From Chrysoperla carnea (Eukaryota; Arthropoda; Insecta; Neuroptera; Chrysopidae), in contig NC_058338.1 of the NCBI RefSeq assembly GCF_905475395.1, positions 683,001-747,000 on the forward strand: a DNA stretch of 64,000 nucleotides, read 5' to 3'. Shown here one piece after another: positions 12,401 through 22,400 of the stretch. Within the stretch, counting starts at the first letter, position 1, and each line of letters starts with the position of its first letter. The position numbers and the translations under genes are program-made. The notes under the pieces were generated by a model that saw only the letters and a program-made list of their open reading frames with translations, was not told the origin of the DNA and searched no databases.

Positions 12401-12558
12401 TAATATTTTTATGTTTCTTTTACTTATTAACGTCACTGTTATTGATTGCTTTATATATTTTACGTAATAAATCGTATTTTAATTCGTTACGTCATCAAAC
12501 ACAACGGAATCAAGAGTTTAATCAATCAACGGTTGAATTATTAAATGTACCACAATAA
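9441..12558 (+). CDS. leucine-rich repeat single-pass membrane protein
   Basis: Coding exons 9441-10761, 11488-11960 and 12187-12558 join in phase (donors GTTAGT and GTAAAT; acceptors ACCAG and TTTTAG) to give 721 residues. Residues 1-22 are a signal peptide (IIFTTVLFLQI core). From about residue 130 to 575 there are at least a dozen repeats of the LxxLxLxxNxL type, for example INLAHNNLTRL, IDLSYNQLNHL, LDLSENQIQNI. The last repeat leads into a cysteine-containing cap (NQWKCDEL). Residues 667-690 are a membrane helix followed by a short basic tail of about 30 residues with no TIR domain. So the repeats face outward. This is the plan of insect LRR surface receptors or adhesion proteins; it is not a Toll receptor, and no Ig domain is seen. 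Function and ligand are unknown. The start at 9441 follows an acceptor at 9420-9421, so an upstream leader exon is expected. Many NxT/S sites suit a secretory-pathway protein. Confidence 0.85.
10767..11162 (+). other. protein-like open stretch inside LRR intron
   Basis: Just past the exon-1 donor, the reading frame of exon 1 meets TAG at 10764-10766 and then stays open for 131 codons to a TGA at 11160-11162. The translation has four Cys and several Trp residues, such as DKTWYMFEPKQNFRC and SLSSNKWDQFLDFFHSL, and base composition is less AT-rich than intron DNA around it. The segment near 10970-11010 resembles the LRR cap of the main gene (NLNHNQWKCDEL against SLSSNKWDQFL). Inference: a decayed or alternative C-terminal exon from duplication of the LRR end. 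It might also be chance. No acceptor, poly(A) signal or start is convincing. Confidence 0.3.
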
Positions 12559-12582
12559 ATTAATTAATTAATTATTAACTTA

Positions 12583-12588
12583 AATAAA
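12583..12588 (+). promoter_or_regulatory. poly(A) signal of the LRR gene
   Basis: AATAAA lies 25 bases after the TAA stop at 12556-12558. Another AATAAA overlaps the stop codon region. Either would give a very short 3' UTR ending before the minisatellite. Confidence 0.6.
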
Positions 12589-12666
12589 GGAAATCTACTT
12601 TAATCAAATTCATTTTTAATTTATTTAATTATATTTGTCAAACAAGGAAATCGGGCTACGAAAACG

Positions 12667-12740
12667 AAAGTAAGTGGTCTGACAACCAAAGGTAATACTC
12701 ACCAAAAAATTTGCAGACCACTTATTTTCTGATAACAAAT
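12667..12740. mobile_element. short fold-back element core
   Basis: GTAAGTGGTCTG and CAGACCACTTA form an inverted repeat with a loop of about 35 bases, followed by TTTTCGAGGTGAAAACA and CAGGAATTACTATT. The same order (GTTAGTGGTCTG, GCAGACCAATAAC, TTTCGGGGTGAAAACAC, CAGGAACTACTAATT) occurs in the larger element at 16378-16611, so this is a truncated member of that family. The interval 12589-12800 otherwise holds no gene. Confidence 0.55.
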
Positions 12741-12800
12741 ATCTAATTTTCGAGGTGAAAACATTTACTTTTTTTACCTATCAGGAATTACTATTGCTTT

Positions 12801-13421
12801 GGTACATAGAGTGCCATCTATTAATAGCAAGTCAAACTATGAATAATTCAAAAATAATATTTTGGTACATAGAGTGCCATCTATTAGTAGCAAGCCAAAC
12901 TATGAATAATTCAAAAATAATATTTTGGTACATAGAGTGCCATCTATGAGTAGCAAGCCAAACTATGAATAATTCAAAGATAATACTTTGGTACATAGAG
13001 TGCCATCTATTAATAGCAAGTCAAACTATGAATAATTCAAAAATAATATTTTGGTACATAGAGTGCCATCTACTAGTAGCAAGCCAAACTATGAATAATT
13101 CAAAAATAATATTTTGGTACATAGAGTGACATCTATTAGTAGCAAGCCAAACTATGAATAATTCAAAGATAATATTTTGGTACATAGAGTGACATCTATT
13201 AAAAGCAAGTCAAACTATGAAAAATTCAATAATAATATTTTGGTACATAGAGTGACATCTATTAAAAGCAAGTCGAACTATGAATAATTCAAAAATAATA
13301 TTTTGGTACATAGAGTGCCATCTATGAATAACCAAGTAAACTATGGATAATTTAAAAGTAATATTTTAGTACATAGAGTGCCATCTATGAACAACCAAGT
13401 AAACTATGGATAATTTAAAAT
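12801..13421 (+). repeat. 63-bp minisatellite, ten units
   Basis: GGTACATAGAGTG recurs at 12801, 12864, 12927, 12990, 13053, 13116, 13179, 13242, 13305 and (as AGTACATAGAGTG) 13368, an exact 63-base period. The last two units differ most (CCAAGTAAACTATGG in place of the GCAAGTCAAACTATG block). Because 63 is divisible by three, the frame repeats as a 21-residue unit (WYIECHL, then a SQTMNNSKIIF part), open for about three units before a stop. I regard it as a tandem repeat, not a gene: no start, splice or poly(A) context supports translation. Confidence 0.9.
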
Positions 13422-14640
13422 CTATTCTATACCTATAAATATATAGTTTTACTTACTATTTATCGATGTCACTATGCACTAATGACTAAAGCATTCGTTT
13501 TAAATTATTATTAGCTTTACTTCATTATTCAGTATATTCATTTCATTTCTTGGTTTTCATAAAATATTCATTTCATTTCTTGGTATTCATAAAATATTCA
13601 TTCATTTCACACTTATATAAAGTGATTCTTGGCTATATCTCGAACGGTTGGTATTAGGGCAAAAAGGACGACAATTTTGAGCCCCTCCTGACTTATTAGC
13701 TTAGAATGATTTTCCAAATAATATCAGTTAAAAATTTTTGGGAAATTCGAGGAAATGAAAAATGTTTTTCCAATATTGGATGATTTTGTTTCATTTTATT
13801 GTGTTTATTACTTGAATTAGGAAGGAATAAAGTTCGAAAAATGTAGCTTTAGTTTGGTTTGAGTCAATAATAAACTGTCGGTAATATCAAAATCATTTAT
13901 AAAACTTGTAATATTGTTAAATTTCATAATATACCACAATATAATTAGCGTGGAATATTAATAAAATTTACTAAATCATATATCAAAAAATTGCTCTCTA
14001 AATGCTCCATCAGATTCCATAATTGCTCCAATTATTAAATTATCAATTAATTAAATATTTGCAATTAAAAATACAAAATTTTATTTTCCAATATCTCAGT
14101 AAATTGATAGTTTTTCCTAACGTTTTTGCTATCAATTAATTGCTCCCGTTTATTTCTTTCGGGATATAACAATAACGATTTATAAATATCTATTAATTTT
14201 GCATAATTAAATGAAAATTTATAACAATAGATTGTAGTTATTATCTATATTTATGGTATTTGTTTTATTTAATTAAATATTAAAAGAAAATAAACAATTA
14301 TATGCATCAGCGGAAAATATCAAAAAATTGCTCCGTAAATACTCTTTCAAATTCCAAAGTTGCTCCAGTTATATAATTAATATGTAATTAAATATTTTCA
14401 ATTAAAAATACAAAATTTTACATACACAAAGGGGAATGGGGGGAAATATGAAAATATATAACGATAGATTGAAAGAATAGATTGAAAATATATAATTATA
14501 TGGTTCAATAATTGCTTTTGTGTACTTGAGTAGTATTCAATGAAATAGTTTTGGGTATAAAATTATTTTATATAGTATAAAATCAATTTTCGGGATAACA
14601 ATTTTTTCATTTTTGCTTATCTAATAATAATTTATATAAA
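13422..14640. other. AT-rich spacer with a direct repeat
   Basis: No gene is visible. A block beginning AAAAAATTGCTC, with a ..TTGCTCCA.. pair and an AATTAAAAATACAAAATTTTA end, occurs at about 13985-14085 and again at about 14315-14425. Short ATTCATTTCATTTCTTGG repeats lie at 13538-13600. Nothing else is recognised. Confidence 0.5.
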
Positions 14641-15110
14641 TAAATAAAAAACGTTTTATATTTTAAATTTTGTTTTATTTTTTTCTATACCATTTTTCCT
14701 TTCAGAACAAAATTATTAACTTATTAATTATTCATAAAGGTAAGTATTAAGTTATTTATGTGATTATATATAAGCCAGGTAGCTGTGTGGGTATAGTACT
14801 TGATTTTGACACCAAGTTATGCGGGTTCGCACCCTGGTGATACTAACATTTTTACTTTTAGATTAAATGAATTTTTCCTGAAAATCGTTATATATTTTAA
14901 ATTTTGTTTTATTTTTAAAATTTTTTATCCTATTTTTTATTTCAGAACAAAATTATCAATTTATAAATAATTTAGCAAAGGTAAGTATTAAGATAATTCT
15001 TATTATTATACATAAGCCAGGTAGCTGTGTGGATATAGCAGTTGTCTATGAAACCAGAGTACCCTGGTTCGTATCTCGGTGTAGAATAATATTTTTACTT
15101 GTAAATAATT
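14640..15110 (+). repeat. tandem tRNA-derived SINE array, 242-bp period
   Basis: Two tandem units, with TAAGCCAGGTAGCTGTGTGG at 14771 and 15013 (period 242). Each has a Pol III A-box-like TAGCTGTGTGG and a B-box-like GGTTCG block (GCGGGTTCGCACCC; CCTGGTTCGTATCTC), so the head derives from a tRNA. Between heads lies AT-rich DNA, then a pyrimidine tract with TTTCAG, AACAAAATTAT, about 20 more bases, and AAAGGTAAGTATTAAG, which reads like a tiny exon with acceptor and donor. A third copy of the acceptor part is at 15575-15690 without a tRNA head. The cloverleaf is too degenerate to be a working tRNA. Confidence 0.65.
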
Positions 15111-15254
15111 GGATTTTTCTGTTGTTTAAATTTTCTACTCTTTTTATAGTTAAACCCGCTCTCTTGTCATAAATCATTTCAATTATACATATGTCATAAA
15201 TCACTATTCTTTCATTGGGTGGGAACTTAAATAATCATAAATATTCTTTAAAAT

Positions 15255-15530
15255 CATAAATCATTTTTGAATAGGAAAACATGTAATAAGGTTTATTTCA
15301 CTCATATTCTCCTATTACAATATATTAAAATTGTAGTACTAAAATTAAAAAAGAGCTTGGTTACGCTAAAATTTGATACTTTTTAATAGGAGAACATGTC
15401 CTATAGTTGATCTCACTCATATTCTCCTATTAAAAAATATTAAATTTTGATGTTCTAATATAAAAAAATGCTTGGTTACGTTAAAATTTGAAACTTTTTA
15501 ATAGGAGAACATGTCATATAGCTAACCTCC
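15255..15530. repeat. 115-bp direct repeat, three copies
   Basis: ATAGGA(A/G)AACATG occurs at 15271, 15386 and 15501, an exact 115-base spacing. Each is followed by a CACTCATATTCTCCTATTA block and a GCTTGGTTACG block; the third copy is cut short. The AGGAGAACAT motif is also the end of the fold-back element at 16378-16611 and is seen at 60430-60540, so these are probably related element ends. Confidence 0.65.
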
Positions 15531-16146
15531 ATCATAACCTCCATCAAATTTTCGGGATAACGTTTTCAAATTAATATAAATAAATAAATATCGTTATATA
15601 TTTTAAGTTTTGTTTTATTTTATTCTATCCCATTTTTCCTTTCAGAACAAAATTATTAATTAACTAATTAATTTTTTTTTAGTAAAGGTACAAACAAATT
15701 CTTATAAAATATAGGTCAGATAAAGAAGTTGGATTGTAAATACGTAATATTCTTTTTGGATTTTCATTTTATTTTTGTGTGGTATTTGGTTTGTAAAAAA
15801 AAAGTTGATGCAAAAAAATTTTTTTAAGATGAAATTAATTATATGGAATTATGTGCAAGTAGTTCGTAAATAGTTTTTATGTATTTTGATTTCATTTAAA
15901 TAAAGTTGAAAACTCAAACCCTGTTTTTATTTTATTTTTCCCCATCTCTCTGTAGCTATACAATATTATTTCAGTTAAAAATAGGTGAGTATTTCGAACT
16001 TCACGATAGGTAAGTATTTCAAACTTCGTTTGCCATTTTTTTTTGGTAATAATACTACTCAAAATTTTCCGAAAATGAGTTTTACTTTTTGTTATAATTT
16101 AAGAAAGTCGAAAATATGGATATGTATAATTATTTATTAGTACGAA

Positions 16147-16225
16147 TAACAGAGACCTAATGGTATAATGGTTAGCGTATCTGACTTCGAATAAATAGTC
16201 CCTTGGTTCGAAACTAGGTGAGGAC
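16147..16225 (+). repeat. tRNA-like SINE head (tRNA-Arg-like)
   Basis: CTAATGGTATAATGGTTAGCG (A box), a TCTGACTTCGAAT anticodon-arm-like segment and GGTTCGAAACTAGG (B box) are in tRNA order. The anticodon region resembles tRNA-Arg(TCG), but the anticodon and acceptor stems do not pair properly, so this is a pseudo-tRNA or SINE head and not a functional tRNA gene. Confidence 0.55.
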
Positions 16226-16377
16226 ATATATTAAAAAAAAGTTCATTAAATCTTTTAAACAAAATCTGATTTTTATTTTAATTTTTTTTCAAATTTCCAC
16301 CACAGCATGTTTGCCTAGTAAATGATGAAAAAATTAGTTTTTTTTCGTTCAAAAACTTCAATTTTTTTTACATTTCT

Positions 16378-16611
16378 ACTAGGAGAACATCAAGGACGGA
16401 CGGAATAAGTAGTACCTGATAGCAAGGTAATTGTTGTCACCTCGTAAGTCAGAAAGTTAGTGGTCTGCACACCCGTGTTTGGTGAGTGTGACCTCTAGTG
16501 GGCAGACCAATAACTTTCTGCCAAAATAAAATTTTAGACTTTCGGGGTGAAAACACTTACTCACCTTTCTCCTTATCAGGAACTACTAATTCCCACTTAT
16601 GTTCTCCTAGT
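16378..16611. mobile_element. fold-back element with 13-bp perfect ends
   Basis: ACTAGGAGAACAT at 16378-16390 is the exact inverse of ATGTTCTCCTAGT at 16599-16611. Further inverted pairs lie inside: GGAATAAGTAGTACCTGATA with TATCAGGAACTACTAATTCC, and CAGAAAGTTAGTGGTCTG with GGCAGACCAATAACTTTCTG, so nearly the whole 234 bases fold back on itself. There is no open frame; it is a non-autonomous element. A shorter relative lies at 12667-12740. Confidence 0.75.
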
Positions 16612-16889
16612 ACAAATGTTGAAAAAATTGAAAATTTTTTCGAAATTATATTATTTTTTGAATATAAAATTAAACTTACCAATTATTTATTTATATTAGC
16701 TGACCAATTATCAGCGAATGCTTCCCGATCGCGCATAGGTGGAGTTTTTTCAATCTTTAATAAAAAATTTTCTGATGCTGACCAATTAATGAGACCAACT
16801 GACCTTTTATGACCAATTTATGACCTTTCAGATGGTATAATTGGTCAATCGAAATTCCGCACATGAGGTGCTAAGATCGCGGAGCTTAT

Positions 16890-17035
16890 TTTTATTAAGC
16901 GATACATTTTTAGACCGTGAGTGTATTTTTCGTCCTTGACATAATAAGCTTGAAAATGAGGGGTGAATAATGGAATTTGAGATAAAGAAATAAAGGAGAT
17001 AAGGTTAGGACAGAAAAAAACTTGCTAGAGTATTA
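16890..17035 (+). repeat. dispersed repeat family B, copy 1
   Basis: Blocks in order: AAGCGATACATTTTTAGACC, GTGTATTTTTCGTC, GACATAATAAGCTTGAAAAT, GAGGGGTGAAT, AGGACAGAAAAAAACTTGCT. Other copies: 24620-24700 (+), 55885-55975 (+), 60300-60420 (-), 63115-63280 (+). All are short, non-coding and diverged. They probably come from one non-autonomous transposon family. Confidence 0.65.
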
Positions 17036-19280
17036 TAATATATAAGATTAGGACAGCTTAATATAATATAGCTTAAGTTAGTTTAGCTTTAGTTGAACTA
17101 AAGTTTTGCAGAATCTAAATAAATAAGTAGCTTAGTTAAGTAAGGTAAGTTTATCATCAAATAACCAACCACACATAATTTTAATATCTAATATTTTTAT
17201 TAATCATATTTTGCATGTTATGATGAATTCTTTGAATTTTAAATGATTAATAAAATAATATTCTTATATAAAAAATTTATTTTAAAAAATGGGACCAACT
17301 TTAAGGCAAAAAAACAAACTGTTCAAGTGAATTTGCTCCATTTTTATACAAGAAGTTCTGGAATCTACACCTGACACTTGTTAAAGTAGTCCGGTTGTTG
17401 TATAGTCAACTGTGTAGTCAACTGGGCAATTTTATTGTGTTTATTGCGATTAATCCTTTCATAAGTTCGACTTGCACTTCATCTATTGTTTTTTTTTAAA
17501 TCGGTTAACAATTATTTTCAATGAATTAATTTTTCCTAAGAATATCAAAACACTAATTACCACAAATTCTTTGTTTCAATATTTTTATTAAAGTTCATAA
17601 AAATTTTTTTTATGAATTCAAACACACACAAAAAAAACAGTTAAAAAATTAGTCACTGTATACCTTTTTTTATTAATTAAATTATTGAAATTGCAAACAA
17701 ATTATTACGAAATCTTTATTGCGTAAAGCGGAAAATGTTTAATGCTCTTAATGAATTGCGTTTTGCGTTTTCAATTTGTGAATTACACCTCGCCTGTTCG
17801 CAATGAACTCCAGAAGAAATAAAGCTAATATTTAAGCTTCAATAAGTAAGCTGATATTTCTTCACTCATTAAATTCAGAAATTTGTGGCTTCTTTGAAAG
17901 TTCTATGTGTATCTATAACCACAGACTTATGCAAGGAAACACCGTAAAATCCCCACTTCCTCTTAAGAATAATAAGAAAGCAGATAATCATCAATTTCAA
18001 GCTTGTGGTAGCAAACAAAAATTTAAAAAGCAAAAAAAAAGGACCTCGTAAAAGTCCCGTAAAACATCCTACTGCCAAGAATATTCTTATCCTGGCTAAT
18101 AAGTTAATCTGAGTTATCCAGGATAAGAATATCCAAGAAGTTTTCTATGCTTATGGCTTTTTCTGTGAGCTTCTACTCGGTGCCTGGAGTCTCTTATAGT
18201 TGCGAGGTTCTAGGTTCAAGGTGATTGGTGTCCATGTAAGAGAAGTTTTGTTTTGATATATATAGTAAAGACAACTCGAATCACTTTTTACACCGACGAC
18301 AGGGAAGGTTATGGGTTTGACCAGGCTTCCTCCGTTGATACCCATGGTGGTCTTCGGATTAGGCTTTGCGTCACAAAAAACATTATTACATGAAACAAAC
18401 AAAAACTGTATCTTTCTAGGTAGTAAAAAAAAGGGTAGTTTTAGTAGTGTTTTTCCCATTTTTTGGAGAGTGGTGATGTGAATAAAGTAATTTTTCGAAG
18501 TATTCTGTTAGTTTGACTTTATTTCAAGTCATTAGGTGAAAATTTCATCTTATTTGCATGTATAGAACAGATAATTGTTATTTGGGAGTGGTTTTTCCCA
18601 TTTTCGTAGGAAGGGAAAGGTATTGCAATGAAAAAGTTTTTTCAACAAAATTCACACATTTTTCTAGCAAGTCCCTTAGAAATTGTATAGATGAGTGTGT
18701 CAGTGAGTCAGCTCCAAATAGGGCTACATTTGATTTTAGATTTTCTGGGAATAAAAAATTGATGGGTAGAGCTTAGGGCCCCCCAATAACGTGGACTCGA
18801 GCCTGAAAAACCTATGCATAAAGATGGCATTGCCTCTACTTTATAATTATTAATCACTAGTAAAAAGGTAGAGCCTATGATGTCGACTACTTCCTAAACA
18901 CACTGTGAAGATTCAGTAAGAGATAAGATATTATGTTCCATAAAAACCAAAAAGTTATTCCAAAAAAAAAAAAACATGCGTAAAATTAAGCATTCCAAGA
19001 AATTGAATTGTTTATTATCATAAAAATAAGTGATTTAATGCAAAGTAAGAAACATTAACAATTTCTAGAATTGTAAACAAATTGACTACTGCAAGCAAGT
19101 CGTGAGTGTTGGTTTGTCCACGTCCTCCCCAAAAAAAAATGAGGATGCCATCATTTTGTCTACCTCTCACATAATGGATGACATACATGAAACAATAAAG
19201 GATAGAATGATTGTTCCATAGAAACAAGCCATCTCTGTCACACAATATACAATGTCAGTTATAAAAACCAACTTGTTTCA
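17036..19280. other. spacer upstream of the fasciclin gene
   Basis: No gene is seen. A 15-bp inverted repeat (ATATTCTTATCCTGG with CCAGGATAAGAATAT) lies at about 18081-18133. The minus-strand open frames over 17875-18459 look like a repeat rather than a gene: no domain, no splice context. AGCTTAG-like simple repeats are at 17050-17150. The 3' end of this spacer should hold the promoter of the next gene. Confidence 0.45.
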
Positions 19281-19289
19281 TTTCTCTCA

Positions 19290-19295
19290 TCAGTT
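19290..19295 (+). promoter_or_regulatory. possible initiator of the fasciclin gene
   Basis: TCAGTT matches the arthropod initiator consensus and lies 106-111 bases before the ATG at 19401, at the border between a repeat-like region and a less AT-rich leader (ACAGACGCGAAC, GCGCTCTCC). There is no clear TATA box. This is a guess at the start site. Confidence 0.3.
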
Positions 19296-19400
19296 CTTCT
19301 ATAATATTTGACAGACGCGAACAAAGCAAATACAAAGCGCTCTCCTATAATTGTTGTTTATTTTTCTTTTCGCCAAGTGTTAACCGAAAAAGAAAAAAAA

Positions 19401-22400
19401 ATGTTGCCGAAAAGTGCATCGTTTATTTTCTTATTATGTTTGGTTAATTTTTCATGTGGACAAGAAATTAGCAGGTAAGGCTTAAATCAATGTTTATTGA
19501 CATTTATAACTCTTAAGGAAGTTAAGATAGAAAAAATTCCATTTTTGTTTTTTTTTTTTGGTAAAATTGAGGACATGCTTATCGCAGTTTTGTTTTTGTA
19601 GGTCATAAATAACTTTCATTTATTCGAGAATAATCACCGTCTTACAATGATTAAAAGAAAATGTAGCTATTGGTATCGTCTACCAATAGTGGAATTTCGT
19701 AAAAATTCTAGAAAATTGCAGGATATTGTAGCGAATTTCCTATTAAAGATGCCGGAAATGGCAATTGATATCGTCACATGAGATTGACATAAGTCACATG
19801 AATTGATATCCTAGGGGGGAAAAACAGGCGTGTTTACGAAGAAACAAATGTCGAAAAACATTAGAAATTGTACCGTCTAACTCAAAGACATAGAAATCTG
19901 GTGGTTCTAAGAAGTCCCGCATGATTGCTTACCTCGTTTTTTCTCGAGATGACGGAACAGTGAATGTGTTCTAGATACTTCCACTATAGTGTGTAATTTA
20001 AGTAACTACGGAAATTCTATAAGACGGCGAAGCTTCTGCGTGACGATTTTCTTTATTGAATTGATATTTATTATGATAATTTTGCAATAAAATGTGTGGG
20101 GGCTCAATTGTTTTGGTTTTCCATTCAATTGTGCTGTAAAATAATTGCACATTCTTTTGAATAAAAATGAAGTAGGTAGAATGAAAATTCCTTTTTGAGG
20201 GGAGATTTATTACTTCTCGATTCTTCGAGACGAAAATTTTGAATGATTTAAACGCACAGCGAAAACTATTGAAATAAAATTGTCGAAATTGGTACTATTG
20301 GCTACTTTTAAGAATACGAGAACTTACTTTGAAGGAACTTACCTTTCGAGTCGTTGGATTTTATTATATCTGACAATTCTACTGTCCCCGATAAATAACT
20401 ATTTGAATACAAAGAGATGCAAAATCGAATAAAAAGTAGAAACTTAAGGGTTGAACAGCAAGATTTCAACTTATAGAACAAATCCAATCTACATAGAAAA
20501 ATCTCTGTAGATTTTGTCATGTAGAGGAGAAAACCGAATTCCGTATGAATATGAAAGCCTCTCTTCAAAGACACAATCACTTAGGATTGACTGATCGCCA
20601 TTCAAGTGAAATGAAGTGTCGCACAGGAATATCCTCAAGTTTATTAAAACTCTTCAACAGCTAGAGCATCTTTAGGGGCAGTAAAGATCTTTGAAGAGTA
20701 ACTAACTCCAAGCAAAATTAGTATCGCCCGCTCTTGTACAAATTTGATTAAATTGCGAGAAAAAAAAAGCGAGAACTTCGAAAAAAGTACATATTACTGC
20801 TGCTTTTAAGGCCATGGAAAGAAAATAGAAAATTTTGGTTAAAAGATCGAATACCGACTGTAAATATTAGATTCTGATCTACGAGCTTTTTTTTGTTTAA
20901 AAAAGATTTGATTTGAAAGTTGAAGAATTGCATTTGCCGGTTAACCAAAATAAAAATAAATAAGCCGGTTAATTTATAAAAAATACCTGGTCAAACAGGT
21001 ATGTCTTTTGTACAGGGGCGTAGATAATCTTAATTTATTATGCAACCCTCTGACAAAAATATGTTTTTGCTTGAAGTGTTACGGCTGCCACGTGACTAGT
21101 CAACTATTTGTATGACGTAAATGTAAGAAATTGCTCTAAAAATATCGTAAGCTAGGCAATTTATATGACTAAAATTTCAAAAAAATCCGAACCACTTTAG
21201 AGAAGTCACACTGAGAGTCTTTTAGAAAGAAAACGATATAGAAAAGTGAGAAAGAGATCAGATAAATCTCATCTGTACAATATCTTGTGAAGGATTAACT
21301 GCGTGGTTTTTATTATAAAAGCGTAGTTAAGAATTACTTTCGTACGCCACTGATTTAACCCAAAGTATATATTATTTTTATCAGACGATGATCATTAACT
21401 TTGAGTCTTACTAACAAACTAAAGAGATTTTATTTCCTCAACATTGATCATGTTGTAATAGAACGAAGAAGCAGAAGTATAGTATTATAAATTAAAAATG
21501 ATACAGTCATGACATTGAAATGATTTTAACCTACTTTTTAATTTTATAATAGCAACAAGATTGATTTACATAAACTAATAAACTTTAATAGACAACACTT
21601 AACAACTATTTACAACAATTGTTTTTATTTGTAACAATTAAAGGAGCTTAAAGAATTAGCTTAAATTAAAATGGACCGTAGATAAAAGAGTGTAATACAG
21701 GTCGTCCTGAAACTAGCATTAGAAGATTAAACAACTTTTGGATCTAAAAGAAATAATATTCTAAAATTTAAGAATAAAAAGTATATTTGAATATGAATCT
21801 AAAATTTGAAATGATATTTATGTCGAAATTTTTCCTAGAAATTTTAAAAATTACAATTTTGGAGTTCTTAAGAACTGATTTTCATATTCTGGAATAGTAA
21901 AAAAATCCATGAACTCTAACTTTCTGCCGTGTGCTAAATAAAATGTTCAGTCGCTGTGAAACATTTTCTTCCATATGATCGCATAATATTTACGGCCACA
22001 ATAGACCACGGGTCGTTTAAGGTCGGTTAAGCAAGCTAAAATTTGATGACTGCATAACCTATCACAACTGGGTCTAGCAGGCACTGAAAATTTTTACGTT
22101 TAGAAAGATAAAAAACTATAATTACCGAAGCCCCATATTTCATGAATAAAAAAACTTTCGACTTATTTCAATTTGGCAAATTCATTCTCCAGAAGCTCGT
22201 CGTAACTTATAATACACTCTGCATTACAAGCAGATGAAATAAATCTAATAAAATCTAGTTAGTGAGGAGTGCATTTAATCAAAATAAATAAAAATCTTAA
22301 AAAATTAGATTTGAAGGAAAGATAAGTCAATTAATAATAATTGCCTCACGTTTTAGCATCTGCATAGAACATTCTATTTAACAATAGAAAATAGTTATTT

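Noticed and set aside
12755-12949. Gene encoding a 21-residue repeat protein
   Set aside because: The frame closes after three units, has no promoter, splice or poly(A) support, and the DNA is a simple tandem array.
14771-14845. Functional tRNA gene
   Set aside because: Part of a 242-bp tandem unit with degenerate anticodon and T stems; better explained as a SINE head.
17875-18459. Minus-strand gene of two open frames
   Set aside because: The frames are not joined by credible splice sites, lack domains, and flank a 15-bp inverted repeat, which fits a transposon relic better.
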